IMG/VR virus record: IMGVR_UViG_3300042691_012985 | Span: 1-33,455 of that record | Direction: 5' to 3' (one strand) | Source of the DNA: a virus | DNA: 33,455 nucleotides | The notes under the pieces: model-generated | Seen by the model: only the letters and a program-made list of their open reading frames with translations | Databases searched by the model: none | Told to the model about the DNA's origin: nothing | Program-made: the position numbers and the translations under genes | Part shown: positions 8,793 to 16,902 of the stretch, piece after piece | How the letters are laid out: every line of letters starts with the position of its first letter | How positions within the stretch are numbered: position 1 is the stretch's first letter

Positions 8793-9149
8793 ATGCTGAA
8801 CATCTATTCAGGCAATAATACGCTGTTAATGACCTTGACCGAGAAGCAATTGCTCCCGGCTCCTAACTATATTTTCCGGTTTATTCATCGAACCACAAAC
8901 GTAGAAACAAAGTTTCTGAAACTTTTTGCAGACGATACCAGCCAGTACAAACAGCGGTATAACCTTTTTACCGTTCAATCATCGCTACTACCGAAAACAG
9001 GGCAGTATCAATATGAGATTTACGAAACGACCGGAACAAGCACAGACATCGCAAACAAGAACCTCCTGGAGAGCGGTATCGCTATCTTCCACGAGGCAGG
9101 CATAACATACACCACAAGAAACAAGAACAATGAGTTCATCTATCAGTGA
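8793..9149 (+). CDS. Small tail-associated-like protein (118 aa)
   Basis: A 118-residue beta-rich protein with the pattern KTGQYQYEIYETTG near residues 75-90 and a later LLESGIAIFHE. I have seen this style of short protein beside tail genes in Bacteroidota phages, but no function is established and I see no enzyme motif. It starts after two terminator-like hairpins, so it may begin a new transcript. A weak -7-like box (TAACTTTA, 8763-8770) lies upstream. Its last 20 nt overlap the portal gene start, indicating coupling. Confidence 0.5.
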   Translation: MLNIYSGNNTLLMTLTEKQLLPAPNYIFRFIHRTTNVETKFLKLFADDTSQYKQRYNLFTVQSSLLPKTGQYQYEIYETTGTSTDIANKNLLESGIAIFHEAGITYTTRNKNNEFIYQ

Positions 9150-11157
9150 AAATTTTTTCATTCTTCAGTTCGCGGAAGCCCGCCAACCGAAGTATACAGA
9201 ACGCAAGGGCAGAGGTTACATAGAATTTGGGGAGCGCAACGACTATCCGGATTACCTGCTGGAGTTGTTCAACAAGTCCTCTAAGCACGGAGCCATCGTT
9301 TCCGGGAAGGCGGGGTATGTGAGCGGTAACGGATTCACGGGCGGAAACGCGCGGATGTTGAACAAGCCGAACCCATCCGAGAAACTGAATGACATCCTGC
9401 GGAAGATTACGCTGGATATTGAAATTTTTGGAGGTTACTACCTTGAAATCATCTGGTCCATAAACGGGAAGGGCATCGCAGAGATGCGCCACATAGACTA
9501 CATGAAACTGCGGGCATCGAAAGATTGCACCGAATTTTATTATAAGAAGGACTGGCGCAACCATCGCGATGAACCAACCATTCTTCCTGCGTTCAATCCG
9601 AACCATCCGGCAGGTCGGCAGATACTTTTTGTGAAAGACTACCGGCCCGGACAGGAGACCTATCCACTGCCGAAATATTTCCCCAGCCTTAACTACATCG
9701 AGGCCGATATTGAGGTAAGCCAACACACTTTGGGCAATGCGAAAACGGGATTCAGTGCATCGAAGTTAATCACGCTACCCAACGGTGAACCGGGCGATGA
9801 GGAAAAGCGGAAAGTCACCCGGATGTTTGAGAACACGTTCTCCGGTGCGGATGGTAAGAAGTTCATGCTTTCTTTCGTGCAGAATGCGGAGCGGAAGCCC
9901 ATCGTGGATGACCTCGGCGCATCCGACCTGACGAAAGAGGACTTTAGCAGGGTGGATGCCATGATCCAGCAAAATATCTATGCAGGACATCAAATTACAT
10001 CCCCATCATTGTTTGGCATCGCAGAGCCGGGCAAGTTAGGCACCCGGACTGAATTACGGGATGCCTACGAAATTTTCAAGAACACCTATGTGAACGATCG
10101 GCAGATCGGGGTTGAATCCGTGTTCAACTACCTGCTCACATTCTTTGGAGGTGGTGATCCGCTGAAGATTACACCGGTGGAACCGATCGGTTATGAGTTC
10201 AGCGAGGCAACCATTGCCAGCGTAATGACACGCGACGAAATCCGCGAAAAATTAGGACTGCCAACCGAGGCCGATGCAACGGTGGATGCAGCACCCGGCA
10301 CAGAGCAGGGGCAGACCACCGAGGCCCTTGTGAATGAGAACGTAAAGAATCTCACCGGCAGACAGCACCAGCAACTGCTGCGCATCATTCGTCAATTCCA
10401 GAAAGGGCAAATCACCCGTGACATCGCCACCACGCTACTGCGCACATCCCTGGGACTGACTGAGGCAGACATTGCCGTGATGCTGGCCATCGACAACCAG
10501 CCGGCACAATTCAACGAGCAGGCCGTTGACGTGGACAAGGAGATGGAGGTGTTCGCTGAGTACGGTGAGAAGCGCGACAAGTTCACCGTTCACCAATCAA
10601 AGGCGGTTAATTTTTCAGCGTTTGATTCGTTCTACGACTTCCGGGATATTCAAATCCTTGAAATTCTAAAAGCACAACCGCTGACACCTCCGGCAGACAT
10701 CGCGAAGGCACTTCGACTGAAACCCATCGATGTAGTGGAGCGGTTGGGGGTTCTACAAGACCTCGGCATTATTGAACTGGATGCTGACAAGGTAGGCTAC
10801 AAGGTTACCGGCTCCGTTCGTGATCTCATTAAAGAAATGGGAGGCGATAACGAGGCGGAGAAAAAGAAGGCCAAAGCAGCACAGAAAAAAGCCACTACGG
10901 TAGAGTTCGACATTCGTTATTCCTACGAATGGAAGAAGATCGTGCCATCCGGTGAGCGCAATTCTCCCGAGCATCCATCCCGGCCATTCTGTATTAAACT
11001 ACTTGACCTCGATCGGCTCTACACCCGTGCCGAAATCGAGAGCATCTCCCGCCGGTTGGGGTATGACGTGTTCACCCGTGGCGGTGGATGGTGGGGCAAG
11101 TCACCGACCTGTCGACACACATGGCAAAGTAACATAGTAGTCAAAAAAGAAAAGTAA
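9130..11157 (+). CDS. Portal protein with winged-helix-like and MuF-like C-terminal extension (675 aa)
   Basis: Residues 1-390 have the make-up of a phage portal: an early YPDYLLELFNKSSKHGAIV and SGKAGYVSGNGF, then EIFGGYYLEIIW, and a helical SPSLFGI..PGKLGTRTELRDAYEIF segment near 290-315. The portal is the 12-subunit DNA channel at the capsid vertex. Residues 408-455 (LTGRQHQQLLRIIRQFQKGQ) form a helical module often seen after such portals. Residues 504-566 look like a winged helix (DIAKALRLKPIDVVERLGVL, then DLGIIELD). The last 85 residues carry GGGWWGKSPTCRHTW, resembling the Cys/His end of MuF-like minor head proteins. The start overlaps the previous gene by 20 nt; the next gene follows after one base. 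Confidence 0.78.
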   Translation: MSSSISENFFILQFAEARQPKYTERKGRGYIEFGERNDYPDYLLELFNKSSKHGAIVSGKAGYVSGNGFTGGNARMLNKPNPSEKLNDILRKITLDIEIFGGYYLEIIWSINGKGIAEMRHIDYMKLRASKDCTEFYYKKDWRNHRDEPTILPAFNPNHPAGRQILFVKDYRPGQETYPLPKYFPSLNYIEADIEVSQHTLGNAKTGFSASKLITLPNGEPGDEEKRKVTRMFENTFSGADGKKFMLSFVQNAERKPIVDDLGASDLTKEDFSRVDAMIQQNIYAGHQITSPSLFGIAEPGKLGTRTELRDAYEIFKNTYVNDRQIGVESVFNYLLTFFGGGDPLKITPVEPIGYEFSEATIASVMTRDEIREKLGLPTEADATVDAAPGTEQGQTTEALVNENVKNLTGRQHQQLLRIIRQFQKGQITRDIATTLLRTSLGLTEADIAVMLAIDNQPAQFNEQAVDVDKEMEVFAEYGEKRDKFTVHQSKAVNFSAFDSFYDFRDIQILEILKAQPLTPPADIAKALRLKPIDVVERLGVLQDLGIIELDADKVGYKVTGSVRDLIKEMGGDNEAEKKKAKAAQKKATTVEFDIRYSYEWKKIVPSGERNSPEHPSRPFCIKLLDLDRLYTRAEIESISRRLGYDVFTRGGGWWGKSPTCRHTWQSNIVVKKEK

Positions 11158-11158
11158 C

Positions 11159-11755
11159 ATGAGCAACGTACTATTTATATCGGTTAATGATATCAAGCTA
11201 CGCACCGGCTTAACGGCCAATGTGGAGGAGAAACTGGTCCTGCCGGAAATCTATACAGCGCAGGATATGTATATCCTACCTGCCTTGGGAACGGCACTAT
11301 ACAACCGACTGCTGGCCGGCATTGTGGCATCGAATTTGACCTCCACAGAACAAGCCCTGATTGATACATACATCACGCCATCGCTGGTTTTCTACGTCAT
11401 GGCGGAGCTGCCGATGGGCTTATCGTACCAGTTCTACAACAAAGGGGTTATCCGCAAATCAGACAACAACGCCACAGAGCCGAGTGCGCAGGAGCTGATT
11501 GAGGTAGCGAATAAATACCGAGGCCGTGCTGAATTTTATAAGGAACGGCTGGTGCGGTATCTAAAGGAAGAGAGCGGGCGGAACACCTTCCCGGAATACA
11601 ACAATCCCGGCAACCGGTACGACACGATTATTCCAGACCGCGATGCCTACCGTACCACGGTATGGCTGGGCGATACGGATAGGTGCTGTGTGGGTATGAC
11701 GCTGGCGGAGAAATTCCAAGGAAACATTAACTATTGCTGCGGTGAAGGCAAGTAA
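11159..11755 (+). CDS. Head-tail connector-like protein (198 aa)
   Basis: The N-terminal 150 residues are helical, with VNDIKLRTGLTANVEEKLVL, then QDMYILPALGTALYNRL and a Tyr/Leu-rich helix. This fits the adaptor-type connectors that follow portals and resembles the DUF6712-type proteins of Bacteroidota phages. The C-terminus holds two Cys pairs (DRCCVG and YCCGEG), which could bind a metal or form disulfides. It lies one base after the portal stop, a classic adaptor position. The connector call is based on position and helical composition; I cannot identify the fold with certainty. Confidence 0.6.
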   Translation: MSNVLFISVNDIKLRTGLTANVEEKLVLPEIYTAQDMYILPALGTALYNRLLAGIVASNLTSTEQALIDTYITPSLVFYVMAELPMGLSYQFYNKGVIRKSDNNATEPSAQELIEVANKYRGRAEFYKERLVRYLKEESGRNTFPEYNNPGNRYDTIIPDRDAYRTTVWLGDTDRCCVGMTLAEKFQGNINYCCGEGK

Positions 11756-11814
11756 ACAACGAGGCCCGGCAGACCGCAACGTGCGGAAGCTGGAGAAATT
11801 TCTAAAAAAGAAAC

Positions 11815-12252
11815 ATGACACTAAACCAACTGATCGACAGCATACAGGAGCTGGGCGACAAGCACAACATAATACAGAAAACCTTCCGAGGTAGTATCCT
11901 TGACTTTTTAAGCACGGAGAATCTTTACCCGGGGTTCTGTTTCGACATGACCAACGCAGCCATAAACGGGGCGGAGCTGTCGGTATCGTTTGAGTTCTGG
12001 TTTTTGGATCGTGTGGCGCAGGACCAGACGAATGAGATGGATGTGTTATCTGATCAACTACAGATCGCGCAGGACATCATAGCACAGATGAGGTATCCGG
12101 GATGGGAGTACGAGATAGCGGACAATATCCCTATCACGTTTTTCGTCGAGGAAACAGGCGATGTTTTGGCTGGCGTGCGGTGTGACGTAACGGTTAATTT
12201 AGGCTATATATCTGATAGGTGCGCTGTTCCTTCGACAGAAACCTATCCGTAA
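11815..12252 (+). CDS. Tail-completion/connector-like protein (145 aa)
   Basis: A small acidic protein. An N-terminal helix (MTLNQLIDSIQELGDKHNII) leads into a strand-rich middle, a second helix (MDVLSDQLQIAQDIIAQM), and strands ending VRCDVTVNLGYISDRC. Alternating helix and strand at this size, just after a connector-like gene, is common for tail-completion or head-closure proteins. There is no diagnostic motif. The gap before it (11756-11814) holds only a short basic frame that I did not accept. Confidence 0.5.
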   Translation: MTLNQLIDSIQELGDKHNIIQKTFRGSILDFLSTENLYPGFCFDMTNAAINGAELSVSFEFWFLDRVAQDQTNEMDVLSDQLQIAQDIIAQMRYPGWEYEIADNIPITFFVEETGDVLAGVRCDVTVNLGYISDRCAVPSTETYP

Positions 12253-12261
12253 ATTTTTGAC

Positions 12262-14343
12262 ATGGCGAATAAGAGAATAAGCGAACTTTCATCACGGGTA
12301 CCATCGGCTTCCGATTTAATGCTGGTGGGCGATCCTACAACAGGCTATTCATACAAATGCCTCGTTTCACAGGTTGGCGGGGTGACATCCGTTTTCGGAA
12401 GAACGGGAGCAGTAACAGCGCAGGAGGGTGACTACTCGCTTGATCAGCTTTCAGGGGTTACCATCACATCCCCGGCAAGCGGTGACATCCTAACATATAA
12501 CGGAAGCAGTTGGGTAAACGGTGCGGGCGGATTCGTTCCCTACACAGGCGCAAATCAAAATGTAAACTTAGGCGAATACGGCATCCGCTCCGGCTGGTAT
12601 CAATTCGACTTAACGCCGACCGGAACACCTACTACTGCAAGTACAATGTATTGGGATGATTCGTTTAAAACGGTCGCGCTGGTCATGAATGGCACAACGC
12701 AGGAGATAGGTCACGACCAATTTTATCACGTCAAAAACAGCAGCGGCACTACCATTCCAAAAGGCACAGCGGTAGGGTTTGCGGGAACGGATGGCAGTAG
12801 CGGGCATCTGCTTATAACTCCATTCATCGCAAACGGAACAACACCCTCCAGCAACTTCATGGGCGTAACGGCTGAGGCCATCACGAACGGAAGTTTCGGC
12901 AAGGTTCAGAATTTCGGTCGGCTCGATGGCATCGACACATCCGCATTCGCAGAGGGTGATGTTTTGTATGTGTCCACCACCACGGCCGGAGCCTTTCAAA
13001 CCACCATTCCCGTAGCACCAAACAACATTATACAGGTCGCAGCGGTGGTAAGTGATTCTAACAACGGTAAGCTACTGATCAGGCCGACATTGGGGAGCAA
13101 ACTAACCAGCGATGAATCAGTTAGAATCACCTCGGTAGCCAACGGGAATGTCTTGCAATACAATTCATCCCTTGCGGTATGGCAGAATGTCGCACCCTCA
13201 TCCTTAGCGGTGAGTAACATCTACACAGCAGACGGCACGCTCACAGGGAATAGAACGGTGACGATGGGAGGGAATAGTTTGACCTTCACAGGAACAGGCT
13301 ATTCAATTCTTTACGCTGAAACAACGGGTGCAAGTGGAGCGGGTTATTTTGTAACAAAATATGGAACTGCCTTAGGTTATTTAGGCACGTATTCAGACTC
13401 TTCTGTTCGGTTTAGTGTTGCAAGCACTAACTACACAATGCTAATACACGAAAGCGGAAACGGTCTAATTGTCGGAACAAAACAAGCATCTCCGTTAATT
13501 TTCGGGACAAGTGATTTGCAGCGGATGCGAATTTTTGCAGGTGGCAACATCGGCATCAACACCACCACAGACGCAGGTTTTCGGCTGGATGTGAATGGGA
13601 CTGCACGCTTTCAAAACACCATTACGGCATCAGGAACGATAACAACATCAGCGGCTAATATGGTGCTTAGTCGAGCCAACACGGGTACAAGCGTCGAGGT
13701 TTTGGGCGGTTCATGCGGAGCGCGATTTAATGGCTCATCAAGTACCGTAGCATCTGTTTTGCAAGTATATGCGGAGGCGGGTATGACAATCGCATCATCG
13801 TACTCAAACATAACCAGCGCATCCGCTCTGTTGGACATTCAATCCACCACAAGAGGCATCCTCCTTCCACGCATGACCACCACGCAGCGGAACGCAATCG
13901 CATCTCCTGCAACTGGGTTGATTGTGTATGACACGACTAATAACAATTTAGACTACTATAACGGCACGCAATGGCTTGACGTACTTGCATCCGACTTCCT
14001 GACCGTGGACAATGCTAACAATCGGTTAGGCATCAATACGGCATCACCAAGTTACGACCTTCATGTAACAGGCACATCCCGCATCACAGGCAATACTGAA
14101 ATGTCAACCGCATCAGGTGCTTATATGATAGTAGGGGCAACGGGTGACACATCATACAGATTGTCAGTAGATGGTGACCTTCGGGTGTATGGCAATATCC
14201 GCACAGCACAACCAACGGGCGGCACAGGTGTAGGAGTGTGGAGATTGGGAAGCACGGCAACGGGAACGTACACAATGAGTACAACCGTTTGCGTTGAAAT
14301 CGAAATCGGTGGTACACTCTATAAACTTGCAACGGTCAGCTAA
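12262..14343 (+). CDS. Tail fibre / receptor-binding-like protein (693 aa)
   Basis: Low-complexity beta-rich composition (Thr, Ser, Gly, Asn) with fibre hallmarks: SVFGRTGAVTAQEGDYS at about residues 43-59, ITSPASGDILTYNGSSWVNG, a second LQYNSSLAVWQNV copy of that block, and the collagen-free segment RGILLPRMTTTQRNAI..ATGLIVYDTTNNNLDYYNG near 535-570. These are frequent in Bacteroidota phage and cell-surface fibres. Such proteins trimerise and bind the host surface. I see no endosialidase chaperone motif at the C-terminus, which ends IEIGGTLYKLATVS. The gene closes the structural module and is the most likely host-range determinant here. Confidence 0.75.
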   Translation: MANKRISELSSRVPSASDLMLVGDPTTGYSYKCLVSQVGGVTSVFGRTGAVTAQEGDYSLDQLSGVTITSPASGDILTYNGSSWVNGAGGFVPYTGANQNVNLGEYGIRSGWYQFDLTPTGTPTTASTMYWDDSFKTVALVMNGTTQEIGHDQFYHVKNSSGTTIPKGTAVGFAGTDGSSGHLLITPFIANGTTPSSNFMGVTAEAITNGSFGKVQNFGRLDGIDTSAFAEGDVLYVSTTTAGAFQTTIPVAPNNIIQVAAVVSDSNNGKLLIRPTLGSKLTSDESVRITSVANGNVLQYNSSLAVWQNVAPSSLAVSNIYTADGTLTGNRTVTMGGNSLTFTGTGYSILYAETTGASGAGYFVTKYGTALGYLGTYSDSSVRFSVASTNYTMLIHESGNGLIVGTKQASPLIFGTSDLQRMRIFAGGNIGINTTTDAGFRLDVNGTARFQNTITASGTITTSAANMVLSRANTGTSVEVLGGSCGARFNGSSSTVASVLQVYAEAGMTIASSYSNITSASALLDIQSTTRGILLPRMTTTQRNAIASPATGLIVYDTTNNNLDYYNGTQWLDVLASDFLTVDNANNRLGINTASPSYDLHVTGTSRITGNTEMSTASGAYMIVGATGDTSYRLSVDGDLRVYGNIRTAQPTGGTGVGVWRLGSTATGTYTMSTTVCVEIEIGGTLYKLATVS

Positions 14344-14355
14344 AAAATAAATTAT

Positions 14356-14363
14356 TACCTTCA
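14356..14363 (+). promoter_or_regulatory. Possible -7 box (TACCTTCA) before a fibre-accessory gene
   Basis: TTATTACCTTCACA at 14353-14366 contains TACCTTCA, one base off TAnnTTTG at the T and G positions. Transcription would start near 14370, 13 nt before the ATG at 14383. No clear -33 TTTG was seen. The same ATTACCTT string recurs at 16825 and 16901, which is why I list it. Confidence 0.35.
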
Positions 14364-14382
14364 CACAATCAATCAGTTAAGA

Positions 14383-14727
14383 ATGATAGTATCTATTCAG
14401 TCCGTACAAAGTTGGAATCGGGGAACGGTTACAACCTTAAATGTTTTCCGCCTTCAGTCCATCAACGATAACCTCCGCGATTCGTGTACCTTCTATTGGC
14501 AGATAGGAAACGAGGTGCCATTGCCAACAGGTGGCACTACACAGACGTGGGTACAGGATGGCAATCTCACCATGAACGGTGCGGACTACACCGGATGGAA
14601 TGGCTCGAATGATGCCGCAATGTCGTGGGCATTGTCACAGCTGAACCTATCCCGCACACTTGTCGGAATGGTTGCAACACCCATCCCCACATCTCCGTTA
14701 TTAAAGGGAGGCGCATTACCACAATAA
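14383..14727 (+). CDS. Fibre-accessory-like protein (114 aa)
   Basis: A small polar protein with Trp-rich patterns (SCTFYWQIGNE, TGWNGSNDAAMSWALSQL) and a Pro-rich C-terminus. The 'GADYTGWNGSNDAAMSWAL' stretch near residues 66-84 is reminiscent of small proteins encoded after fibres in Bacteroidota phages, with no known function. It has no signal peptide or membrane segment. It lies 39 nt after the fibre gene and may use the weak promoter noted there. Confidence 0.5.
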   Translation: MIVSIQSVQSWNRGTVTTLNVFRLQSINDNLRDSCTFYWQIGNEVPLPTGGTTQTWVQDGNLTMNGADYTGWNGSNDAAMSWALSQLNLSRTLVGMVATPIPTSPLLKGGALPQ

Positions 14728-14744
14728 AAAATAAACAACGAAAG

Positions 14745-15131
14745 ATGAAACTGACGTACAACGAAATTGCGAATCTGGCTGTAGAAATTAACGGCAACGG
14801 AAGGGAACTGAAAGGCATACTAAAACAAAAAGTTAGCATGAAGGTGAAGGTTCAAATTCACCGACTGAATCAGGTCGTTCAGGATGAACTGAAAATCTTT
14901 GAAGAACTCCGTAAAGAATTGTTTACGAAGCACGGAGAAGAAAAAGATGGCAGTATCACCATCCCACCGGACAAGATCAAGGACTTTCAGCCAGAATTTG
15001 AAGAACTGCTATCTATCGAGAAAGAGATTAACGCCACCACTCTATGGACTACACCGCTGAAGATTGACGATATCGAGGCGATGGAAACAGAAGAGTTTTA
15101 CCCGACAATCATAAAAGTAATCGAAGGATGA
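14745..15131 (+). CDS. Hypothetical helical protein (128 aa)
   Basis: I choose the ATG at 14745 (MKLTYNEIANLAVEING), preceded by an A-rich leader. A longer in-frame start at 14625 would overlap the previous gene by 100 nt and adds residues that look like noise. The protein is charged and helical (QIHRLNQVVQDELKIFEELRKEL near residues 37-59), probably a coiled coil, with no membrane segment. Its TGA overlaps the ATG of the next gene (15128), so it is coupled to the lysis-like cassette. Layout recalls DUF1617-type phage proteins, but I cannot confirm this. Confidence 0.55.
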   Translation: MKLTYNEIANLAVEINGNGRELKGILKQKVSMKVKVQIHRLNQVVQDELKIFEELRKELFTKHGEEKDGSITIPPDKIKDFQPEFEELLSIEKEINATTLWTTPLKIDDIEAMETEEFYPTIIKVIEG

Positions 15132-15388
15132 ATAAGTTTAGTCAGTTCATGAAATTAAACCTCCGGGATGTATTGAAATCGCTGGAGGTAGTTCTCATCG
15201 GTACGGTTCTACCTGCCGTGACCTTGGTGGTTAGCAACCAACGCCTCCCAAACATGGATGATCTCAAAAGTGTGGCATGGGTGGCGGGTGCTGCCTGGAT
15301 CAGCTACATTACAAAGAACTGGCTGACCAACAGCAACGATGAATTTATGCAACCTGAAAAACCATCGGAGGGTGAAGGCGATGCATAA
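15128..15388 (+). CDS. Holin-like membrane protein 1 (86 aa)
   Basis: Two hydrophobic segments, about residues 19-36 (SLEVVLIGTVLPAVTLVV) and 47-62 (LKSVAWVAGAAWISYI), with a short polar loop and a charged acidic tail ending PSEGEGDA. Size, two-helix topology and position upstream of an endolysin fit a class II-type holin, which makes pores that release or activate the endolysin. It overlaps the next membrane-protein gene by 8 nt and the previous gene by 4 nt. Which of the two small proteins is the holin, and whether the other is an antiholin, cannot be told from sequence. Confidence 0.6.
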   Translation: MNKFSQFMKLNLRDVLKSLEVVLIGTVLPAVTLVVSNQRLPNMDDLKSVAWVAGAAWISYITKNWLTNSNDEFMQPEKPSEGEGDA

Positions 15389-15566
15389 TGAGCAGACAGG
15401 AATTGTAGGCTGGAGCGCGACAGCGTTTCTAATGGTCGTAAACATGGTAACACCGCAGGATTGGTCGTACATCATGGCATCCATAACCGCAGGAGCAACG
15501 GCTGTATTTTACATCGCCCGCACGGTGGAGATCATCCGAAAAAAGTCAGACGATGCAAAAAAGTAA
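15381..15566 (+). CDS. Holin-like membrane protein 2 (61 aa)
   Basis: Using ATG 15381 gives 61 residues with hydrophobic segments at about 7-23 (GIVGWSATAFLMVVNMV) and 27-45 (DWSYIMASITAGATAVFYI), then a basic tail (RTVEIIRKKSDDAKK). This is a typical small holin or antiholin layout. A longer in-frame start at 15339 would overlap the upstream gene by 50 nt and was not used. The next gene starts at 15553, overlapping the end by 14 nt. Confidence 0.6.
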   Translation: MHNEQTGIVGWSATAFLMVVNMVTPQDWSYIMASITAGATAVFYIARTVEIIRKKSDDAKK

Positions 15567-15834
15567 ACAGGTAGGTGGCAATCACTATGAGAGCCTACCT
15601 ATCCAGCCGACCGACTACATCCACCAAAACGGCTTAGGATTCATCGCGGGTAATATCGTGAAGTATGTATCCAGGTATAAATTCAAGAACGGTCTGGAGG
15701 ATTTACGGAAGGCACAGCACTATCTTAATCAATTAATCGACTATGAACAGAAGGCAATGGCTGGCGGTCACGATGATATGCCTGCTGACAATCATTTCGG
15801 GCTGGATCTGCTCTCGGAATACGGGGGAGATTGA
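15553..15834 (+). CDS. DUF3310-family protein (93 aa)
   Basis: The pattern VGGNHYESLPIQPTDYI, then GNIVKYVSRYKFKNGLEDLRKA and HYLNQLI, matches the DUF3310 (SaV-like) family common in phages: an HY pair near the N-terminus, GN.VKY and a K.G.EDL.KA helix. The family has been called a nucleotide-kinase-like protein in some annotations, but I know of no firm function. Its placement inside a lysis cassette is odd. The last 92 nt are shared, in another frame, with the spanin-like gene. Confidence 0.8.
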   Translation: MQKSKQVGGNHYESLPIQPTDYIHQNGLGFIAGNIVKYVSRYKFKNGLEDLRKAQHYLNQLIDYEQKAMAGGHDDMPADNHFGLDLLSEYGGD

Positions 15835-16360
15835 ACTACCACCACCACCACCAAACGTGGATAGCATCAAGAAGGTGTACGATTCAGCGCTGGCTGTAAA
15901 AGTAGCGGAGGTATCGACTAAGCAGGCAGAGATTGAAGAGCTGGCAGCGGATAAGGCACTACTGACCGTGGAGGTTAGCAAGGCTAAACAATCCGCGCAG
16001 GTATGGAAGCGACGATACGAACAGGAGCGACAAAACAAGGACACAGCAGCCGCGCTGGCATCGTGCGACAGCCTTTCTGAATCCATCGAGAAATACATGA
16101 CAACCGTAACCGCTCAACTGACCGCAGCTGATTCGATCATCGGAAAGCAATCCGCACAGATAGAACGGCAGAACAAAATCCTACACGCATCTGAAAAACA
16201 GATCGCTCTGTTGGATTCATCCATCCGGGGAGTGGTAACGTGGAACCGGAAACTGGTAGAGCAACTGACCGACACGGATAGGAAGCGCAAGCGCAACGCA
16301 AAGCTATTGCCCTGGGCGGTAGGTGCCGGGGCGATCATAGGAGTATTCATCGCAAAATAA
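15743..16360 (+). CDS. Spanin-like protein with a membrane segment at each end (205 aa)
   Basis: Residues 6-22 form a hydrophobic N-terminal segment (WLAVTMICLLTIISGWI), followed by a poly-Pro stretch, then a long charged coiled coil (about 40-180) and a second hydrophobic segment at about 188-204 (LLPWAVGAGAIIGVFIA). Coiled-coil periplasmic proteins anchored in this way are the hallmark of spanins, which fuse inner and outer membranes at lysis in Gram-negative hosts. A single protein anchored at both ends resembles a unimolecular spanin, except that no standard lipobox is present (the Cys at 23 is preceded by GWI). The gene sits between holin-like and endolysin genes and overlaps DUF3310 by 92 nt. 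Confidence 0.62.
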   Translation: MNRRQWLAVTMICLLTIISGWICSRNTGEIELPPPPPNVDSIKKVYDSALAVKVAEVSTKQAEIEELAADKALLTVEVSKAKQSAQVWKRRYEQERQNKDTAAALASCDSLSESIEKYMTTVTAQLTAADSIIGKQSAQIERQNKILHASEKQIALLDSSIRGVVTWNRKLVEQLTDTDRKRKRNAKLLPWAVGAGAIIGVFIAK

Positions 16361-16366
16361 TAAGCT

Positions 16367-16738
16367 ATGCAACTGACAAAAGATTTCAACCTGCACGAAT
16401 TCAAGTGCAACGATGGTACGAATGTACCAGCTAACCTTATGCCGAATGTAAAACTGCTGGCGGAAAACTTACAAATTCTTCGGGATGAAATAGGCGAACC
16501 GCTCCGGATCCTGTCGGCTTACCGAACCGTGGCACATAACCGTAAAGTTGGAGGAAGGCCGAACAGCCTACACATCAAAGCGAAGGCGGCTGATCTGAGT
16601 TGTAAAAGTTACACACCCAGACAACTGCACGCTATCATTGAGCGACTGATTGCGGCACGGAAAATGAAGCAGGGCGGATTGGGGCTGTATGCCGGATTCG
16701 TTCATTACGATGTTAGAGGAGAAAAGGCGCGGTGGTAA
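16367..16738 (+). CDS. M15-type peptidase endolysin (123 aa)
   Basis: Motifs of the Peptidase_M15_3 group are clear: LSAYRTVAHNRKVGGRPNSLHIKAKAADL, in which His69 and Asp76 are expected zinc ligands, and FVHYDVRG with His113 as the third. Such enzymes cut D-Ala-linked peptide bonds in peptidoglycan. There is no signal peptide, so it probably needs the holin-like proteins upstream. At 123 residues it is a single catalytic domain without a cell-wall-binding region, usual for Gram-negative hosts. It begins 6 nt after the spanin-like gene and closes the late module; the next 355 nt hold no gene. Confidence 0.88.
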   Translation: MQLTKDFNLHEFKCNDGTNVPANLMPNVKLLAENLQILRDEIGEPLRILSAYRTVAHNRKVGGRPNSLHIKAKAADLSCKSYTPRQLHAIIERLIAARKMKQGGLGLYAGFVHYDVRGEKARW

Positions 16739-16750
16739 TTGAGAAATGAT

Positions 16751-16824
16751 TATATTTGCGTACACTTTCTGCACGACACTAAGTTTGGTTTATGGCCGGC
16801 CCGCATTTTTATGTGGGCTTTTTT
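16751..16824 (+). ncRNA. Short transcription unit A: -7 box to terminator
   Basis: TATATTTG (16751-16758) is an exact Bacteroidota -7 match. The terminator stem GCCCGCA (16799-16805) pairs with TGTGGGC (16812-16818) including one G-U pair, followed by T-rich TTTTTTATT. A transcript would be about 60 nt and has no convincing reading frame. No good -33 element was found, so transcription is inferred. Confidence 0.45.
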
Positions 16825-16826
16825 AT

Positions 16827-16900
16827 TACCTTCGCATCGGATAAGAGACAAGAGATAGTTTTTCATAAGCATCCGACCTGCGTTTCTACGCGGGTTTTTT
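16827..16900 (+). ncRNA. Short transcription unit B: -7-like box to terminator
   Basis: TACCTTCG (16827-16834) is one base from TAnnTTTG. ACCTGCG (16876-16882) pairs with CGCGGGT (16889-16895) around a TTTCTA loop, with T-run 16895-16900. It begins exactly 76 nt after unit A's box. The middle differs from unit A. There is no reading frame of note. Confidence 0.42.
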
Positions 16901-16902
16901 AT

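Noticed and set aside
11742-11894. A 50-codon GTG-start frame with a lysine-rich stretch across the connector gap
   Set aside because: It starts in one gene, ends 80 nt into another, and its second half reads as a shadow; the basic part could still be real but support is too thin.
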